From contig CAUAFG010000011.1 in assembly GCA_958428235.1 (NCBI GenBank), positions 1 to 64,000 on the forward strand: a stretch of DNA of 64,000 nt. The letters are read 5' to 3'. Below, in pieces: positions 52,795-62,145 of this stretch. This DNA is from Faeciplasma sp900553675 (GTDB taxonomy: Bacteria > Bacillota > Clostridia > Oscillospirales > Ruminococcaceae). The position numbers and the translations under genes are program-made. Numbering within the stretch: the first letter of the stretch is position 1; each line of letters starts with the position of its first letter. The notes under the pieces are model-generated. The model had not been told where the DNA came from. It worked only from the letters and a program-made list of their open reading frames with translations, and made no database searches.

Positions 52795-53004
52795 ATTAAG
52801 ATACTCGATAGAATAGCCTTGTTTCTGCTTATCGTAGGCGGAATTAACTGGGGACTCGTCGGCATCTTCAAGTTTGACCTTGTTGCATACCTATTCGGCG
52901 GTTCTGCGGCGATAATTTCAAGAATTATCTACATTATTGTCGCGGCATGCGCAGTATGGTGCGTTTCCCTTTATTTCAGGAATACAAGACTTATTGAAGA
53001 ATAA
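52795..53004 (+). CDS. DUF378 family small membrane protein
   Basis: About 69 residues, two membrane helices (about 5-25 and 36-55). The family core is clear: KILDRIALFLLIVGGINWGLVGIFKFDLVAYLFGG. Relatives start right at (M)KILD. Here that position is ATT (52795), with AAGGAG 8 bases upstream; the only other start is GTG at 52786, which overlaps the AAGGAG. Function of the family unknown. Confidence 0.8.
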   Translation: MKILDRIALFLLIVGGINWGLVGIFKFDLVAYLFGGSAAIISRIIYIIVAACAVWCVSLYFRNTRLIEE

Positions 53005-53016
53005 CAAATGCGGCAG

Positions 53017-53057
53017 AAAGGCTCAATGCGGTTTGCGTTGGGTCTTTTGCTTTTTTG
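53017..53057 (+). terminator. Intrinsic terminator after the DUF378 gene
   Basis: AAAGGCTCAATGC and GCGTTGGGTCTTT form a 13-bp stem with three G-U pairs, followed by TTTGCTTTTTT. Confidence 0.75.
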
Positions 53058-53916
53058 GGGTTTATAACTTGGTGGGTGGCGGAAGGGCTGCCGCAGATAA
53101 GAGATAAAAGAGAAGAGCGAAAAGATGATGAGTCGCTTCGCGACGATTTTTTAAAGCGACTGCGTCGCCGTGTCGCGCTTCGCCTTGCTTCCTGCCAAGG
53201 ACGTCGGCATCCTCACAATGACACCTTCTGTCATTGCAAACTCCCGGTTTCGCACTATCTTACCTACCAATCACCCATGTGGATGCGCTGAAGTACCAAA
53301 AAACATATTGTCCCTCAAAGGGCTACAAAGTACGCTCGCTCAAATGTTTAACGGGTTGCTATGTATATTGATAGCAAATCATCACCAAGGAACGGCAGTA
53401 AAATCAAGCCAGCGAACGCGCAAGCTTGCAGGCAGTGAAAAGTGCGGAAAAGGGGTGAGAGGGTGAAGGGAAAGCTGACGGCTCGAACCTTGTTATTTCC
53501 GTACTATTGTTTTGCCGTCAGCCGCCTTTCCTTCGTCGCTGACTTTGCCTCGTTGAGTGGGCGGGTTTGTGCGATGATTTTTTCTTTTGCTTGCAATATA
53601 TGGACGGAAACGCCCGACCTTTGTTTGGAGAACCGTGAGAAGCAGTAAGTGCTGCGCACTAACTGCGGGCGGGGGGAAATCCGCACTTTTGTTCGGATTT
53701 TTGGGTTCCCCTCGGGTGCAGTTAGCACGCCAGTGCTTACTGCTTGCCTTAGGTTCATCCCCCTTACCCCCTGCAGGCAATAGGACAAATATCAAACGGC
53801 TCACCCTGTGGAGCGAAGTATCCTTACACACCACCCCGCAGGCAGTCAATCAACCCGCAGGAGCAAAAAGTCCTGCCATACCTCCGAAAAAAATCAAAAA
53901 TTTTTCGCTCTTCCTC
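53058..53916. other. 860-bp stretch without a convincing gene, rich in long inverted repeats
   Basis: Holds a purine tract with GATAAAAGAGAAGAG (53103) and AGTCGCTTCGCGAC hairpin, a TTGCTAT/ATAGCAA hairpin (about 53355), GGAAAGCTGACGGC against GCCGTCAGCC...CTTTCC (53469-53531), and a long hairpin 53642-53743 whose outer arms GCAGTAAGTGCTG.. and ..CAGTGCTTACTGC pair over about 25 bp. Small open frames on both strands lack ribosome sites and family resemblance. It could be a non-coding RNA, a miniature mobile element, or decayed DNA. Confidence 0.6.
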
Positions 53917-53968
53917 TTGACAAATCATTCTACATGGTGTAGTATATAATCATACTACGCAGTGTAGA
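53917..53968 (+). promoter_or_regulatory. blaI promoter with paired BlaI/MecI-type operators
   Basis: TTGACA at 53917-53922, with TAGTAT 17 bp on as the -10. Two dyads, CTACATGGTGTAG (53930-53942) and CTACGCAGTGTAG (53955-53967), centred 25 bp apart, lie on and after the -10 and are themselves mirrored about 53949, so the whole 52 bp is a near palindrome. This is the known arrangement for BlaI/MecI autorepression. Confidence 0.82.
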
Positions 53969-53998
53969 ATGATTTTTCATTTCAGGAGGACATAAAAA

Positions 53999-54361
53999 AT
54001 GGCAGACTTACAGATGGGCGCGGTGGAATCCCGCTTCGCCGATATTATATGGTCGAACGAGCCGATAACCTCGGCGGAGCTTTCAAAAAAGAGCGGGGAA
54101 CTGCTGGGCTGGAAAAAGACAACCGCCTTCACCGTCCTGCGCCGCCTGTGCGACAAGGGAATCTTTAAAAACGACAAGGGAACTGTTACAAGTCTTATCA
54201 CGCGGGAGGAGTTTTATTCCGCACAGTCCCGCAAATTCGTGGACGATACCTTTGAGGGATCGCTTCCGAAGTTTTTGGCGGCGTTCACATCCCGCAAAGG
54301 ACTGAGCGAGGATGAGGTTGCCGAGCTTAGAAAAATGGTACAGGAATACGGCGAAAAGTGA
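53999..54361 (+). CDS. blaI: BlaI/MecI-family transcriptional repressor
   Basis: 120 residues. Winged helix at the front (SRFADIIWSNEPITSAELS, LGWKKTTAFTVLRRLCDKGIF) and a C-terminal dimerisation/cleavage region with LPKFLAAFTSRKGLSEDEVAELRKM. BlaI proteins block their own promoter until a membrane M56 protease receptor is triggered. CAGGAGGA precedes the ATG, the receptor gene follows after 27 bp, and matching operators lie upstream. No beta-lactamase gene is nearby. Confidence 0.94.
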   Translation: MADLQMGAVESRFADIIWSNEPITSAELSKKSGELLGWKKTTAFTVLRRLCDKGIFKNDKGTVTSLITREEFYSAQSRKFVDDTFEGSLPKFLAAFTSRKGLSEDEVAELRKMVQEYGEK

Positions 54362-54388
54362 TTTTGCCGGAAAGGAATTATTGCAGCT

Positions 54389-57300
54389 ATGGAAAATGTA
54401 TTTCTAAAAATATTCAATATGAGCATAACCGCAGGCTGGATAGCTCTGGCTGTAATGCTTTTGCGGCTTCCGCTAAAAAAAGCTCCCAAATGGATAATGG
54501 GAGTGCTGTGGGCGTTTGTCGCCCTGCGGCTTGTTCTGCCTATAAGCTTTGAAAGCGTTTTAAGCCTTATTCCCAGCACTCAGACCCTGCCGCAGAACTT
54601 TACCCACAGTCCCGCACCTGTGATTAACAGCGGTATACCGATGTTAAATTCCACTATTAACCCGGTGATATCCCAGTCGCTGGCTCCTGCACCGGATGCA
54701 AGCGCAAATCCCACCCAGATAATAAGCTTTATAGCCTCGGTGATATGGATAATCGGCATGGTTTGCATGATTTTGTATATGCTGATAAGCTTTATTGTGC
54801 TTAAACTAAAAGTCAGAGAGAGCATAAAGCTTGACAAAACCGTCCGAGTATGCGACCGCATACCGTCTTCCTTTGTTTTAGGAGTGATATTCCCGAAGAT
54901 ATATATTCCCTCCAACCTCGGTGAAGAGGATATGCGCTATGTGATGGAGCATGAGAAAGCGCATATCAGGCGGGGCGACCACCTTTGGAAGCCGCTTGGC
55001 TTTTTGCTGCTGTCGGTTTACTGGTTCAATCCCATACTGTGGGTGGCGTATATACTTATGTGCAGAGACATCGAGCTTGCCTGCGACGAGAAAGTTATAG
55101 CAAAGCTCGGTGAAAGCACCAAAAAGGCATACTCCGAGGCGCTTATAAACTGCTCCGCACCAAGGCGGCTTATTACGGCTTGCCCTCTTGCCTTCGGCGA
55201 GATAGGTGTTAAGGAGAGGATAAAGCGGGTGCTTAACTACAAAAAGCCCGCGTTCTGGATAATTATTTTAGCGATAGTCAGCTGCGCGGTGGTGGCGGTA
55301 TGTTTTTTGACCAATCCCAAAAAACAGGTGACGACGATAGCTTCCTTTTTTGATAACTCGGAATTTTCGACAATATTCACTGATGCCACCCGTGCTTGGC
55401 TCAAAAAGGGAGATTTTGACGAAGATTTCTTGCACGGAACAGAGGATGTATTCCATATAAATAGTGAACTTCTTAAGGATTATGTCAGTGATGTTGAGAG
55501 TATAAAGATCGACGCATTAACCAAGCCAGCGGACATTTCCACCATTGGCTCTAAGCCGGATTATATTATAGGAGTGAATGCGGAATATGACGGAGGAGAT
55601 CGCGGGCGTGTTGTTATACTTTGCTTTAACGAGGATTTCACTGAATTTTGGACAGACCCCAACGGCAAGCCGGATAAGATTTTCCCGGTTAAAGAGCCTG
55701 AAAAGGCAGAAAGGCTGTTTTCGTGGATAGATAAAGCCGAACCTGCAGATGTCGGCGGATATGAAGCTTTTAACAACCATACCGGAAACAACGAAAAAGA
55801 GGACAGCGTTGTTCCGATTGAAACATCACTCTTCGGCAGATACTACGCCGCAAAGGATCTGATAGCGCAAAGCCTGGTTCTTTCCTCAATACAAAGACCG
55901 GAATTTGCGCCGGCACTTGAGTTTTACAATACGAGATACGACAGCAAGGCTCAGAACATCGTCTCCGCCGAGGGGCTTGTTCTGATATCCCGCGATACCG
56001 GCGAGCGCATGGATATGGGAGACGCCGAGGAGATTACTCTCACAAAAGAAAACTTCGACGACCTGTTTTCGAGCTCTGCGCAGTGGGAAGAGGATATAAC
56101 CGCGCAGTATCTCCGTGAAAACGCCTATAAGGTTTACAGCTTCAGCTCGGATTACGAGTTTTACTACATTATCAGAACCCGCAGCGGCGAGCTTTACTCG
56201 CTGAACGGCTCGATATACCGCGAGGGCGATAAGGTTACCAAAACACTTCTGCGTGGATATCGCTTAGCCGATGTCACCCCTTACCCGGGTTCCTTGGGTG
56301 GATATATCGACCACGCCTTTTATGATATCGACAACGACGGCGAGGAGGAAACCTGCGTACTCTCATATGGACCTACCTCGGGGCTGTATACTTTCATGTT
56401 CACCGTCCGGCAGGATGATTATTACGAGTACAACACAATATTCTGTCCGGAGTTCAGCTATCTTCGCGATCCCACCGATTCGGAGGGCGGAAGAACCCTT
56501 TATTCCAACTACAAATTTGAGCGTGAGGACGGCAGGCTTATCGTAACCGCAAGGGAAAGTTCACCTGCAAATCCGGAGGTTTTAAAGCTTGATATCTCAA
56601 TAAGAGACGGCGGTATAGTGCTTACAGCCGAGGACGGCACCGAAATGCAGGTGTGGGGAGACGGCACTAATCCCAACGAAGCGGACGGATCAGATTCCGC
56701 ACCCATCACGGATGTTCAAGGTAATGCGGAGTATGATGACAAGCCGATAGCCGACGAATCTGCCGCTAAGCTTCAACGCTTTGCGGCAAGCGTCCCTCTT
56801 GCTCATATCGATATCACAGAGGCTGATATAACCGATATTGCAAGCTGGTTTGATACAAGCGCGGGTGAAGAGAAGCCTGTTCGGTTCAGTATGCCCGAAT
56901 ACTGGCAGCACAGTGCCGACGGCAGAAGCGCAAGCCAAAACGGCGAGCAGATGATGAAGATAGTGGCGGTGTACAGAGCCGATGAACAGCCGATAGTAGA
57001 CGAGCTTGTTGCAAAGCTGGCAAAAACCGCTTCCGAAGACAATCTTTCAATCGTAGACAACAGCGCTGACAGCAAAAGAACCTACCGCTATATGCTGAAA
57101 GTGTCCGAAAAGGATGCCGGAAGCAGTATCACAAGTGAGCGGCATTATTACTTTGTTGAACGTCAGAGATATTGCTTTTGCATACGTTTCGACGTGAACC
57201 AATATTCCGACGCCGAGCTGAACGAAAGCCTGCTGCCGCATTTTTACGACTTCATAGGCGGAGCGCTTGAACCGTCCGAGTTTGAGCACGTTTATATAGC

Positions 57301-57715
57301 GCAGTATTCCCGCCTGAACGCTGCCAAAAACGGCTTTGAAAGCGTCAGCGAAGACGACAGGGTGTTCATAACCCTTAATGTTCCGTCGGACTGGAACTGG
57401 AACAGGGGAAGCGCGGACTTCGGCATTGATTGGATGTTCAAAGTAGGAACAATCTATCCGTCCGCCGAGGATGAAGACTTTAATATCTTAAGATACGATT
57501 CTTGGGATTTAACCGAGGCTGAGCAGGGCGCGGGGTACAGCTGCAAGCTCCGCAAAATGTCTGAGGGCGAGGAGGTTCTTGTATACCTTTTAAAAAGGGA
57601 CGGACTCAGCGCCGAGCTTATCTTTAATGTAAACGAGCATTTCGACGAGGAAAAGTGCGAAAGACTGGTTGAAACGTTTGACATGATGGATATGAATAAT
57701 ACTAATTTGAATTAG
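54389..57715 (+). CDS. M56 (BlaR1/MecR1-like) membrane metallopeptidase with very large ectodomain
   Basis: 1108 residues. The N-terminal 300 residues are the M56 integral membrane protease: four to five helices, zinc motif HEKAH in MEHEKAHIRRGDHLWK near residue 188, and the third ligand region DIELACDEKV; KKPAFWIIILAIVSCAVVAV is the last membrane helix (about 290-310). The remaining 800 residues are extracellular and show no penicillin-binding domain. They include a Ca-loop-like YDIDNDGEEE, a Ser/Asp linker near 770, and two beta-rich modules at the end. It should sense something other than beta-lactam and release BlaI repression. Confidence 0.86.
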   Translation: MENVFLKIFNMSITAGWIALAVMLLRLPLKKAPKWIMGVLWAFVALRLVLPISFESVLSLIPSTQTLPQNFTHSPAPVINSGIPMLNSTINPVISQSLAPAPDASANPTQIISFIASVIWIIGMVCMILYMLISFIVLKLKVRESIKLDKTVRVCDRIPSSFVLGVIFPKIYIPSNLGEEDMRYVMEHEKAHIRRGDHLWKPLGFLLLSVYWFNPILWVAYILMCRDIELACDEKVIAKLGESTKKAYSEALINCSAPRRLITACPLAFGEIGVKERIKRVLNYKKPAFWIIILAIVSCAVVAVCFLTNPKKQVTTIASFFDNSEFSTIFTDATRAWLKKGDFDEDFLHGTEDVFHINSELLKDYVSDVESIKIDALTKPADISTIGSKPDYIIGVNAEYDGGDRGRVVILCFNEDFTEFWTDPNGKPDKIFPVKEPEKAERLFSWIDKAEPADVGGYEAFNNHTGNNEKEDSVVPIETSLFGRYYAAKDLIAQSLVLSSIQRPEFAPALEFYNTRYDSKAQNIVSAEGLVLISRDTGERMDMGDAEEITLTKENFDDLFSSSAQWEEDITAQYLRENAYKVYSFSSDYEFYYIIRTRSGELYSLNGSIYREGDKVTKTLLRGYRLADVTPYPGSLGGYIDHAFYDIDNDGEEETCVLSYGPTSGLYTFMFTVRQDDYYEYNTIFCPEFSYLRDPTDSEGGRTLYSNYKFEREDGRLIVTARESSPANPEVLKLDISIRDGGIVLTAEDGTEMQVWGDGTNPNEADGSDSAPITDVQGNAEYDDKPIADESAAKLQRFAASVPLAHIDITEADITDIASWFDTSAGEEKPVRFSMPEYWQHSADGRSASQNGEQMMKIVAVYRADEQPIVDELVAKLAKTASEDNLSIVDNSADSKRTYRYMLKVSEKDAGSSITSERHYYFVERQRYCFCIRFDVNQYSDAELNESLLPHFYDFIGGALEPSEFEHVYIAQYSRLNAAKNGFESVSEDDRVFITLNVPSDWNWNRGSADFGIDWMFKVGTIYPSAEDEDFNILRYDSWDLTEAEQGAGYSCKLRKMSEGEEVLVYLLKRDGLSAELIFNVNEHFDEEKCERLVETFDMMDMNNTNLN

Positions 57716-57730
57716 GAAGGATAATAAAGT

Positions 57731-57775
57731 CCCGTCGCAAATCGCTTTAATGCGGATTTTGCGGCGGGATTGTTT
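57731..57775 (+). terminator. Intrinsic terminator after the M56 gene
   Basis: CCCGTCGCAAATC pairs with GATTTTGCGGCGGG (imperfect by one base and one G-U), followed by ATTGTTT. Confidence 0.7.
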
Positions 57776-57815
57776 AAGTATTACACTAAGCCTGCTATTT
57801 TTCCCAAATAACCGC

Positions 57816-57843
57816 TTGACAAATCCGCAGAATATTATATAAT
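57816..57843 (+). promoter_or_regulatory. Promoter of metG
   Basis: TTGACA at 57816-57821, 16 bp, TATAAT at 57838-57843. The leader is about 50 nt, too short for a T-box. Confidence 0.8.
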
Positions 57844-57899
57844 ATAAGTTAACGCCTGCGAACGTATCGGGCGAAATCATAAAAGAAAGGAAGATAATT

Positions 57900-59873
57900 A
57901 TGGACAAAAAGCCATACCTGATTACAACGGCTATTGCTTACGCATCAAAAAAGCCCCATGTCGGCAACACCTATGATGTAGTCTGCGCCGACGCGATAGC
58001 GAGGTTCAGGCGAATGCAGGGCTATGACGTATTCTTCCTTACCGGAACCGACGAACACGGTCAGAAGATCGAGGAGCTTGCCGCCGCTTCGGGAATCACT
58101 CCCAAGCAGCACGTTGATAACGTCGCCGGCGAGATAAAGCGCACCTGCGATATGCTGAACGTTTCCTATTCAAGATTTATTAGAACCACCGACGCCGATC
58201 ACGAAAGGTGCGTTCAGAAGATATTCCGCAAGCTTTATGAACAGGGCGATATCTATAAGGGAGAATACGAGGGATGGTACTGCGTCCCCTGCGAAAGCTT
58301 CTTCACCGAAACCCAGCTTGTAGACGGCAAATGCCCCGACTGCGGCAGAGAGGTAAAGAAGGCAAAGGAAGAAGCATACTTCTTAAAGCTTTCAAAGTAT
58401 CAGAAGCAGCTTGAGGAGCTTTTTGAAAGCAATCCCGATTTCATTCAGCCGGAATCCCGCAAAAAGGAAATGCTGAATAACTTTATAAAGCCCGGTTTGC
58501 AGGATTTGTGCATAACCCGTTCCTCTTTCAAGTGGGGAATACCGGTCGATTTCGACCCTAAGCACGTTGTTTATGTATGGATTGATGCTCTTTCCAACTA
58601 CATCTCGGGCTTGGGATATGACGTTGACAATCCCAGCGAACAATATAAATATTTCTGGCAGAACTGCACTCATGTTATCGGCAAGGACATTTTAAGATTT
58701 CATTCGATTTACTGGATAGTAGAGCTTATGGCGCTGGGTCTGCCTCTGCCCAAGCAGATTTTTGCACACCCGTGGCTGCTTTTCGGCAAGGACAAGATGT
58801 CAAAGTCGGTGGGCAACACCATCTATGCCGACGAGCTTGTTGAAAAGTTCGGCGTTGACGCCACAAGGTACTATATGCTCGCCGAAATGCCGTTTACCAA
58901 CGACGGTTCCATCACCTACGAGGCTATTATCGACAGATACAATACTGACCTTGCGAATACTATAGGCAACCTTGTAAACCGCACCGTCGCGATGGTCAAC
59001 AAGTATTTCGACGGCTATGTTGACGCTCCGCACGACAAGACCGAGCTTGACTATGATTTGGAAGCCAAGGCGGTCGAGGCGGCAAAGAGCATGGCGGCTC
59101 ACTTCGACGGCTTTAAGCTTGCAGACGCCTGCGCCGATGTTTTGAACCTCGCGCGGCGCGCAAACAAATATATCGATGAGACTGAGCCGTGGGCTTTGGC
59201 TAAGACCGAGGAAGGCAAAAAGCGCCTTGTAACCGTTTTGTACGAGCTTGTTGAGGCGATACGCTTTATAGGAATTCTGCTGGCACCCATCATGCCCGAA
59301 ACCTCTAAAAAGATTCTTTCCGAGATCAACACCGACCTTGACGGCTTTGACACCCTTTGCGCTTTCGGCGGATATGCCGCAGGCTCAAAGGTGGGCGTTG
59401 CCGAGCCGCTGTTTGCAAGAATCGACTCAAAGAAGCTTTTAGATGAGCTTAACGCCGAGATGGAAGCGGTTAAGGCTGCATTAAAGGCGGAAGCCGAGAA
59501 GAAGGCGAAAGAGCAAGAAGCTCAGGCAGAGCCGATAGTTCTGGCTCCCGAAATAGATATCAACGAGTTTATGAAGGTAGAACTGCGCGCGGCGAAGATT
59601 TTGGAGTGCGAAAAGCTCGAAAAGTCGAAAAAGCTGCTTAAATTCAAGCTTGACGACGGCATCGGAACAAGGCAGGTTCTTTCCGGAATCGCCAAGTGGT
59701 ACAATCCTGAGGATTTGGTCGGAAAGACGGTAGTGGTTGTAGCCAACCTTAAGCCTGCCAAGCTTGCGGGAGAGCTGTCCGAGGGAATGTTAGTCTGTGC
59801 AGAAATGCCTGACGGCAGCGCCAAACTGACGATTTTGGACGATTCAGTTCCCGCGGGGGCTAAGCTGAGATAA
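57900..59873 (+). CDS. metG: Methionyl-tRNA synthetase with C-terminal tRNA-binding domain
   Basis: 657 residues. Class I motifs: PHVGNTYDVVCADAIAR (HIGH-type) near 20 and KDKMSKSVGN near 296-305. A CP insert has CVPCESF and CPDCGRE, likely one zinc. After the anticodon-binding domain, a Lys/Glu/Ala helix (about 520-550) leads to an EMAPII/Arc1p-like tRNA-binding domain (DINEFMKVELRAAKILECEKL to the end). GAAAGGAAG precedes the ATG. It is the Bacillus-type long form. Confidence 0.96.
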   Translation: MDKKPYLITTAIAYASKKPHVGNTYDVVCADAIARFRRMQGYDVFFLTGTDEHGQKIEELAAASGITPKQHVDNVAGEIKRTCDMLNVSYSRFIRTTDADHERCVQKIFRKLYEQGDIYKGEYEGWYCVPCESFFTETQLVDGKCPDCGREVKKAKEEAYFLKLSKYQKQLEELFESNPDFIQPESRKKEMLNNFIKPGLQDLCITRSSFKWGIPVDFDPKHVVYVWIDALSNYISGLGYDVDNPSEQYKYFWQNCTHVIGKDILRFHSIYWIVELMALGLPLPKQIFAHPWLLFGKDKMSKSVGNTIYADELVEKFGVDATRYYMLAEMPFTNDGSITYEAIIDRYNTDLANTIGNLVNRTVAMVNKYFDGYVDAPHDKTELDYDLEAKAVEAAKSMAAHFDGFKLADACADVLNLARRANKYIDETEPWALAKTEEGKKRLVTVLYELVEAIRFIGILLAPIMPETSKKILSEINTDLDGFDTLCAFGGYAAGSKVGVAEPLFARIDSKKLLDELNAEMEAVKAALKAEAEKKAKEQEAQAEPIVLAPEIDINEFMKVELRAAKILECEKLEKSKKLLKFKLDDGIGTRQVLSGIAKWYNPEDLVGKTVVVVANLKPAKLAGELSEGMLVCAEMPDGSAKLTILDDSVPAGAKLR

Positions 59874-59899
59874 GCTGATTGTTAATAAGTGTGGTATAC

Positions 59900-60045
59900 C
59901 TATGGGTGCCGCTCGAAGTTAGCGAGTACGGATAAGTTCGTTTGCGGCACCCCGACATTTGCCAATGGGCTGTAAGTAACAGCGGTTTTTGCAGATAGTT
60001 CATGCCGATAGTTTCTGCGTTCTCATCGGGGCAAATGTCCGTAGT
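59900..60045 (+). ncRNA. Candidate structured RNA between metG and tRNA-Arg
   Basis: GGGTGCCGC (59904-59912) pairs perfectly with GCGGCACCC (59944-59952); GACATTTGCC (59954-59963) pairs perfectly with GGCAAATGTC (60030-60039). Inside the second stem are GCTGT/ACAGC and the competing GCAGA/TCTGC and CCGAT/ATCGG pairs. The set folds into two adjacent domains. No promoter or family is evident, so this is a candidate only; it could also be a metG 3' UTR structure. Confidence 0.35.
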
Positions 60046-60098
60046 TTGGTTATTTGTGTGGTTTTGGAAGTTCGCTCAGTGAGCATTTAATATAATAT

Positions 60099-60173
60099 CT
60101 GTCCGTAGCTCAGTGGATAGAGCATTACGCTCCGACCGTATGCGCGCAGGTTCGATTCCTGTCGGACAGACCA
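60099..60173 (+). tRNA. tRNA-Arg (CCG)
   Basis: 75 nt with encoded CCA. Acceptor CUGUCCG pairs with CGGACAG, D arm GCUC/GAGC, anticodon stem UUACG/CGUAU (outer U-U mismatch) with loop CUCCGAC and anticodon CCG, T arm UUCGAUU. Confidence 0.93.
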
Positions 60174-60209
60174 AAAAATATACCGTCTTTTTGGGCGGTA
60201 TATTTTTTG
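60174..60209 (+). terminator. Terminator after tRNA-Arg
   Basis: AAAAAATATACCG pairs with CGGTATATTTTTT around about 10 bases; it begins one base after the CCA. The rest of the gap to 60472 is AT-rich with nothing recognisable. Confidence 0.85.
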
Positions 60210-60471
60210 ATATGTCTGATAGTCGCGAGAACCTGATGAAAATTGCGAAAAGGGAATAAGAGGGAGAGATATAAAACGTAAGACGTCAGTTGCTTATTGG
60301 GCTTTGTGACATTTTGCACTAATAAATGATGAAACATTGTTAATATCGCCATATTATATTCGACATTTCTCGCGTTACAAAATGATTGAAATATGTAATA
60401 TTATATTCAGATGATCATCAAATTAAGTGAACTAACTGGTAACATGGAATTACAAAAGGAGGAGTATAATT

Positions 60472-61853
60472 ATGAAACGCATTTTATCAGTATTGTTGGC
60501 AATGGCGATAGTTGTTTCTATGGCGGTTTATGTCAATGCATCTCATTTTACAGAAACTGAAGATAATAATTCAATGGCGAACGCCAATAGTGTTGATGTA
60601 GACTGCTTTTATGATGGAACGATTGGAAAACCTGGTGATGTAGATTATTTTATCTTTAAATCTCGTTGTTCTGATAAGATTCTTATAAGATTATCATCGT
60701 ATCAGAACGATGAAAAATATCTACTTTCGATAAGGGATTCTAACGATAATGTTCTTCAAGTTGGGGATAGCCTGGGCAATCAATCATGCATTACTTACAA
60801 CTGTGCAGCTGGAGCTACATATTATATAGTTGTTAGTGGTGCAACTATGCTGGAGGAATCAGCTATACACTTGATCTTGTATCAAAAAACTACTTGTATA
60901 TGAACCCGAGTAGTTCAACGTCAAAGCTCTTAGTTAATGTAGATCAAAGTATCTCCAACTATGGTCTTGATTATCACCTTTCAACAGCACTAAATTCTTG
61001 GAGGGATGCCACTGCTTCACTTGTAGATATTACTACTACGAATTCATCACAGAACACACGAAATACTATATATGCAGGTGATTATAACGATGCGTGGTAT
61101 GGAATGTGTTTATCGTATCCAAATTCATCGGGTGGACTTTCATATTTTACAATTCAAATCAATAATAGGTCTTTGACAAATGCACCTAATACGACCTCAA
61201 AGTTCAATTATTTTCTTAGTACTATAACGCATGAATTTGGACACCCGCTTGGCTTAGCGGACAATCCGGTTACAAATTCAGAATCATTGATGAAACATAA
61301 TCGAAATAGGAATATTATTTATGCTCCTACGTTTTTTGATATAACGGCAATATATGAGAAGTACCCAAGGATGTATGCAACTAACACAAGCCAAGCTTCT
61401 TTACATGGCGAAATAAATACTAACGGTATAGAAACGTGTCAAATATATACCGACTACATGGTGTATGAGAATTCATCAGATCTATATAATAAAGCAGACT
61501 TAATAATTGTGTGTGAACCTACTAACAGTTATCAAAGCTCTGAGCTGGTTGGAAACAATAATTTAGCCTATACTTTTACTGATGTCGCTGTGAAAAGTGT
61601 TATTAAAGGCAACGGTGATGTTTCTAATATAACTGTAAAGCAATTAGGAGGCTTCATTAATGGATGTAAATACTTGAGTGATGATGTTGAGTATCTTTCA
61701 TGTGGAAATAAGTATTTATTGTTCTTGGAAGTATATGAAGATGGCACTGCATCATTAATTAATCCAGTTCAGGGAATGTACTATTATAACAACAATAGTG
61801 CAGTTGCACGAAATAGTTCAGATGCTCTTGATATATCAGACTTATTACTATGA
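60472..61853 (+). pseudogene. Secreted metalloprotease gene (PPC-like domain + metzincin) split by a frameshift
   Basis: Two overlapping frames. The first (60472-60903) gives 143 residues: a signal peptide (RILSVLLAMAIVVSMAVYVNA), then a PPC-like domain (ETEDNNSMANANSV, GKPGDVDYFIFKS, ATYYIVVSGA). The second (60894-61853, shifted by -1) carries the zinc site HEFGHPLGLAD (HExxHxxGxxD) and a Met-turn SESLMKH. Neither is complete alone, and one missing A in the AAAAAA run at 60884-60889 would join them. The DNA is much more AT-rich than its neighbours, which points to transfer. It may be phase-variable, recently broken, or a sequencing error. Confidence 0.7.
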
Positions 61854-61984
61854 CCTTGGATGATGCTATCCTGAAGCTTTTCACCTATCGCGGGCTTAGA
61901 AATGAGAGCATTGCACATGGCAAGGGAATACGCGAAAGTGTCCAAACGTCTGATTCCAGACTTTTGCGGGTGTGTTTTACCTAA
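61850..61984 (+). CDS. Possible 44-residue ORF after the metalloprotease gene
   Basis: ATG at 61850 overlaps the preceding stop (ATGA) and the frame closes with TAA at 61982. The product begins MTLDDAILKLFTYRGLRNES and continues with IAHGKGIRESVQ. No ribosome site of its own; GC is higher than in the gene before it. It could be a coupled small gene or a remnant of a longer protein. Unrecognised. Confidence 0.3.
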   Translation: MTLDDAILKLFTYRGLRNESIAHGKGIRESVQTSDSRLLRVCFT

Positions 61985-62068
61985 ATGAACAATACGTACA
62001 TTCGGACATTAAACTAACACCATTGAGTATAATTTCAAACTTAAAATTCTGAATTTTCTAAAAAACGA

Positions 62069-62097
62069 TTGACAATTCCTTAATAATGTGTAATAAT
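62069..62097 (+). promoter_or_regulatory. Promoter of the lipoprotein gene
   Basis: TTGACA at 62069-62074 and a TAATAAT stretch at 62091-62097, 16 bp away. Confidence 0.5.
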
Positions 62098-62145
62098 TAA
62101 TATAATCAAAAAGACTAATGCCATGCCCCGGAGGTGCTCAATCCT

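Noticed and set aside
53493..53849. 118-codon minus-strand frame in the non-coding stretch
   Set aside because: Covers inverted-repeat DNA, has basic low-complexity composition and no ribosome site; treated as by-product.
60880..60896. Programmed -1 frameshift joining the two metalloprotease frames
   Set aside because: The zero-frame codons are CAA AAA ACT, not the A_AAA_AAC slippery heptamer, and no downstream stimulator is evident; an indel in the A run is simpler.
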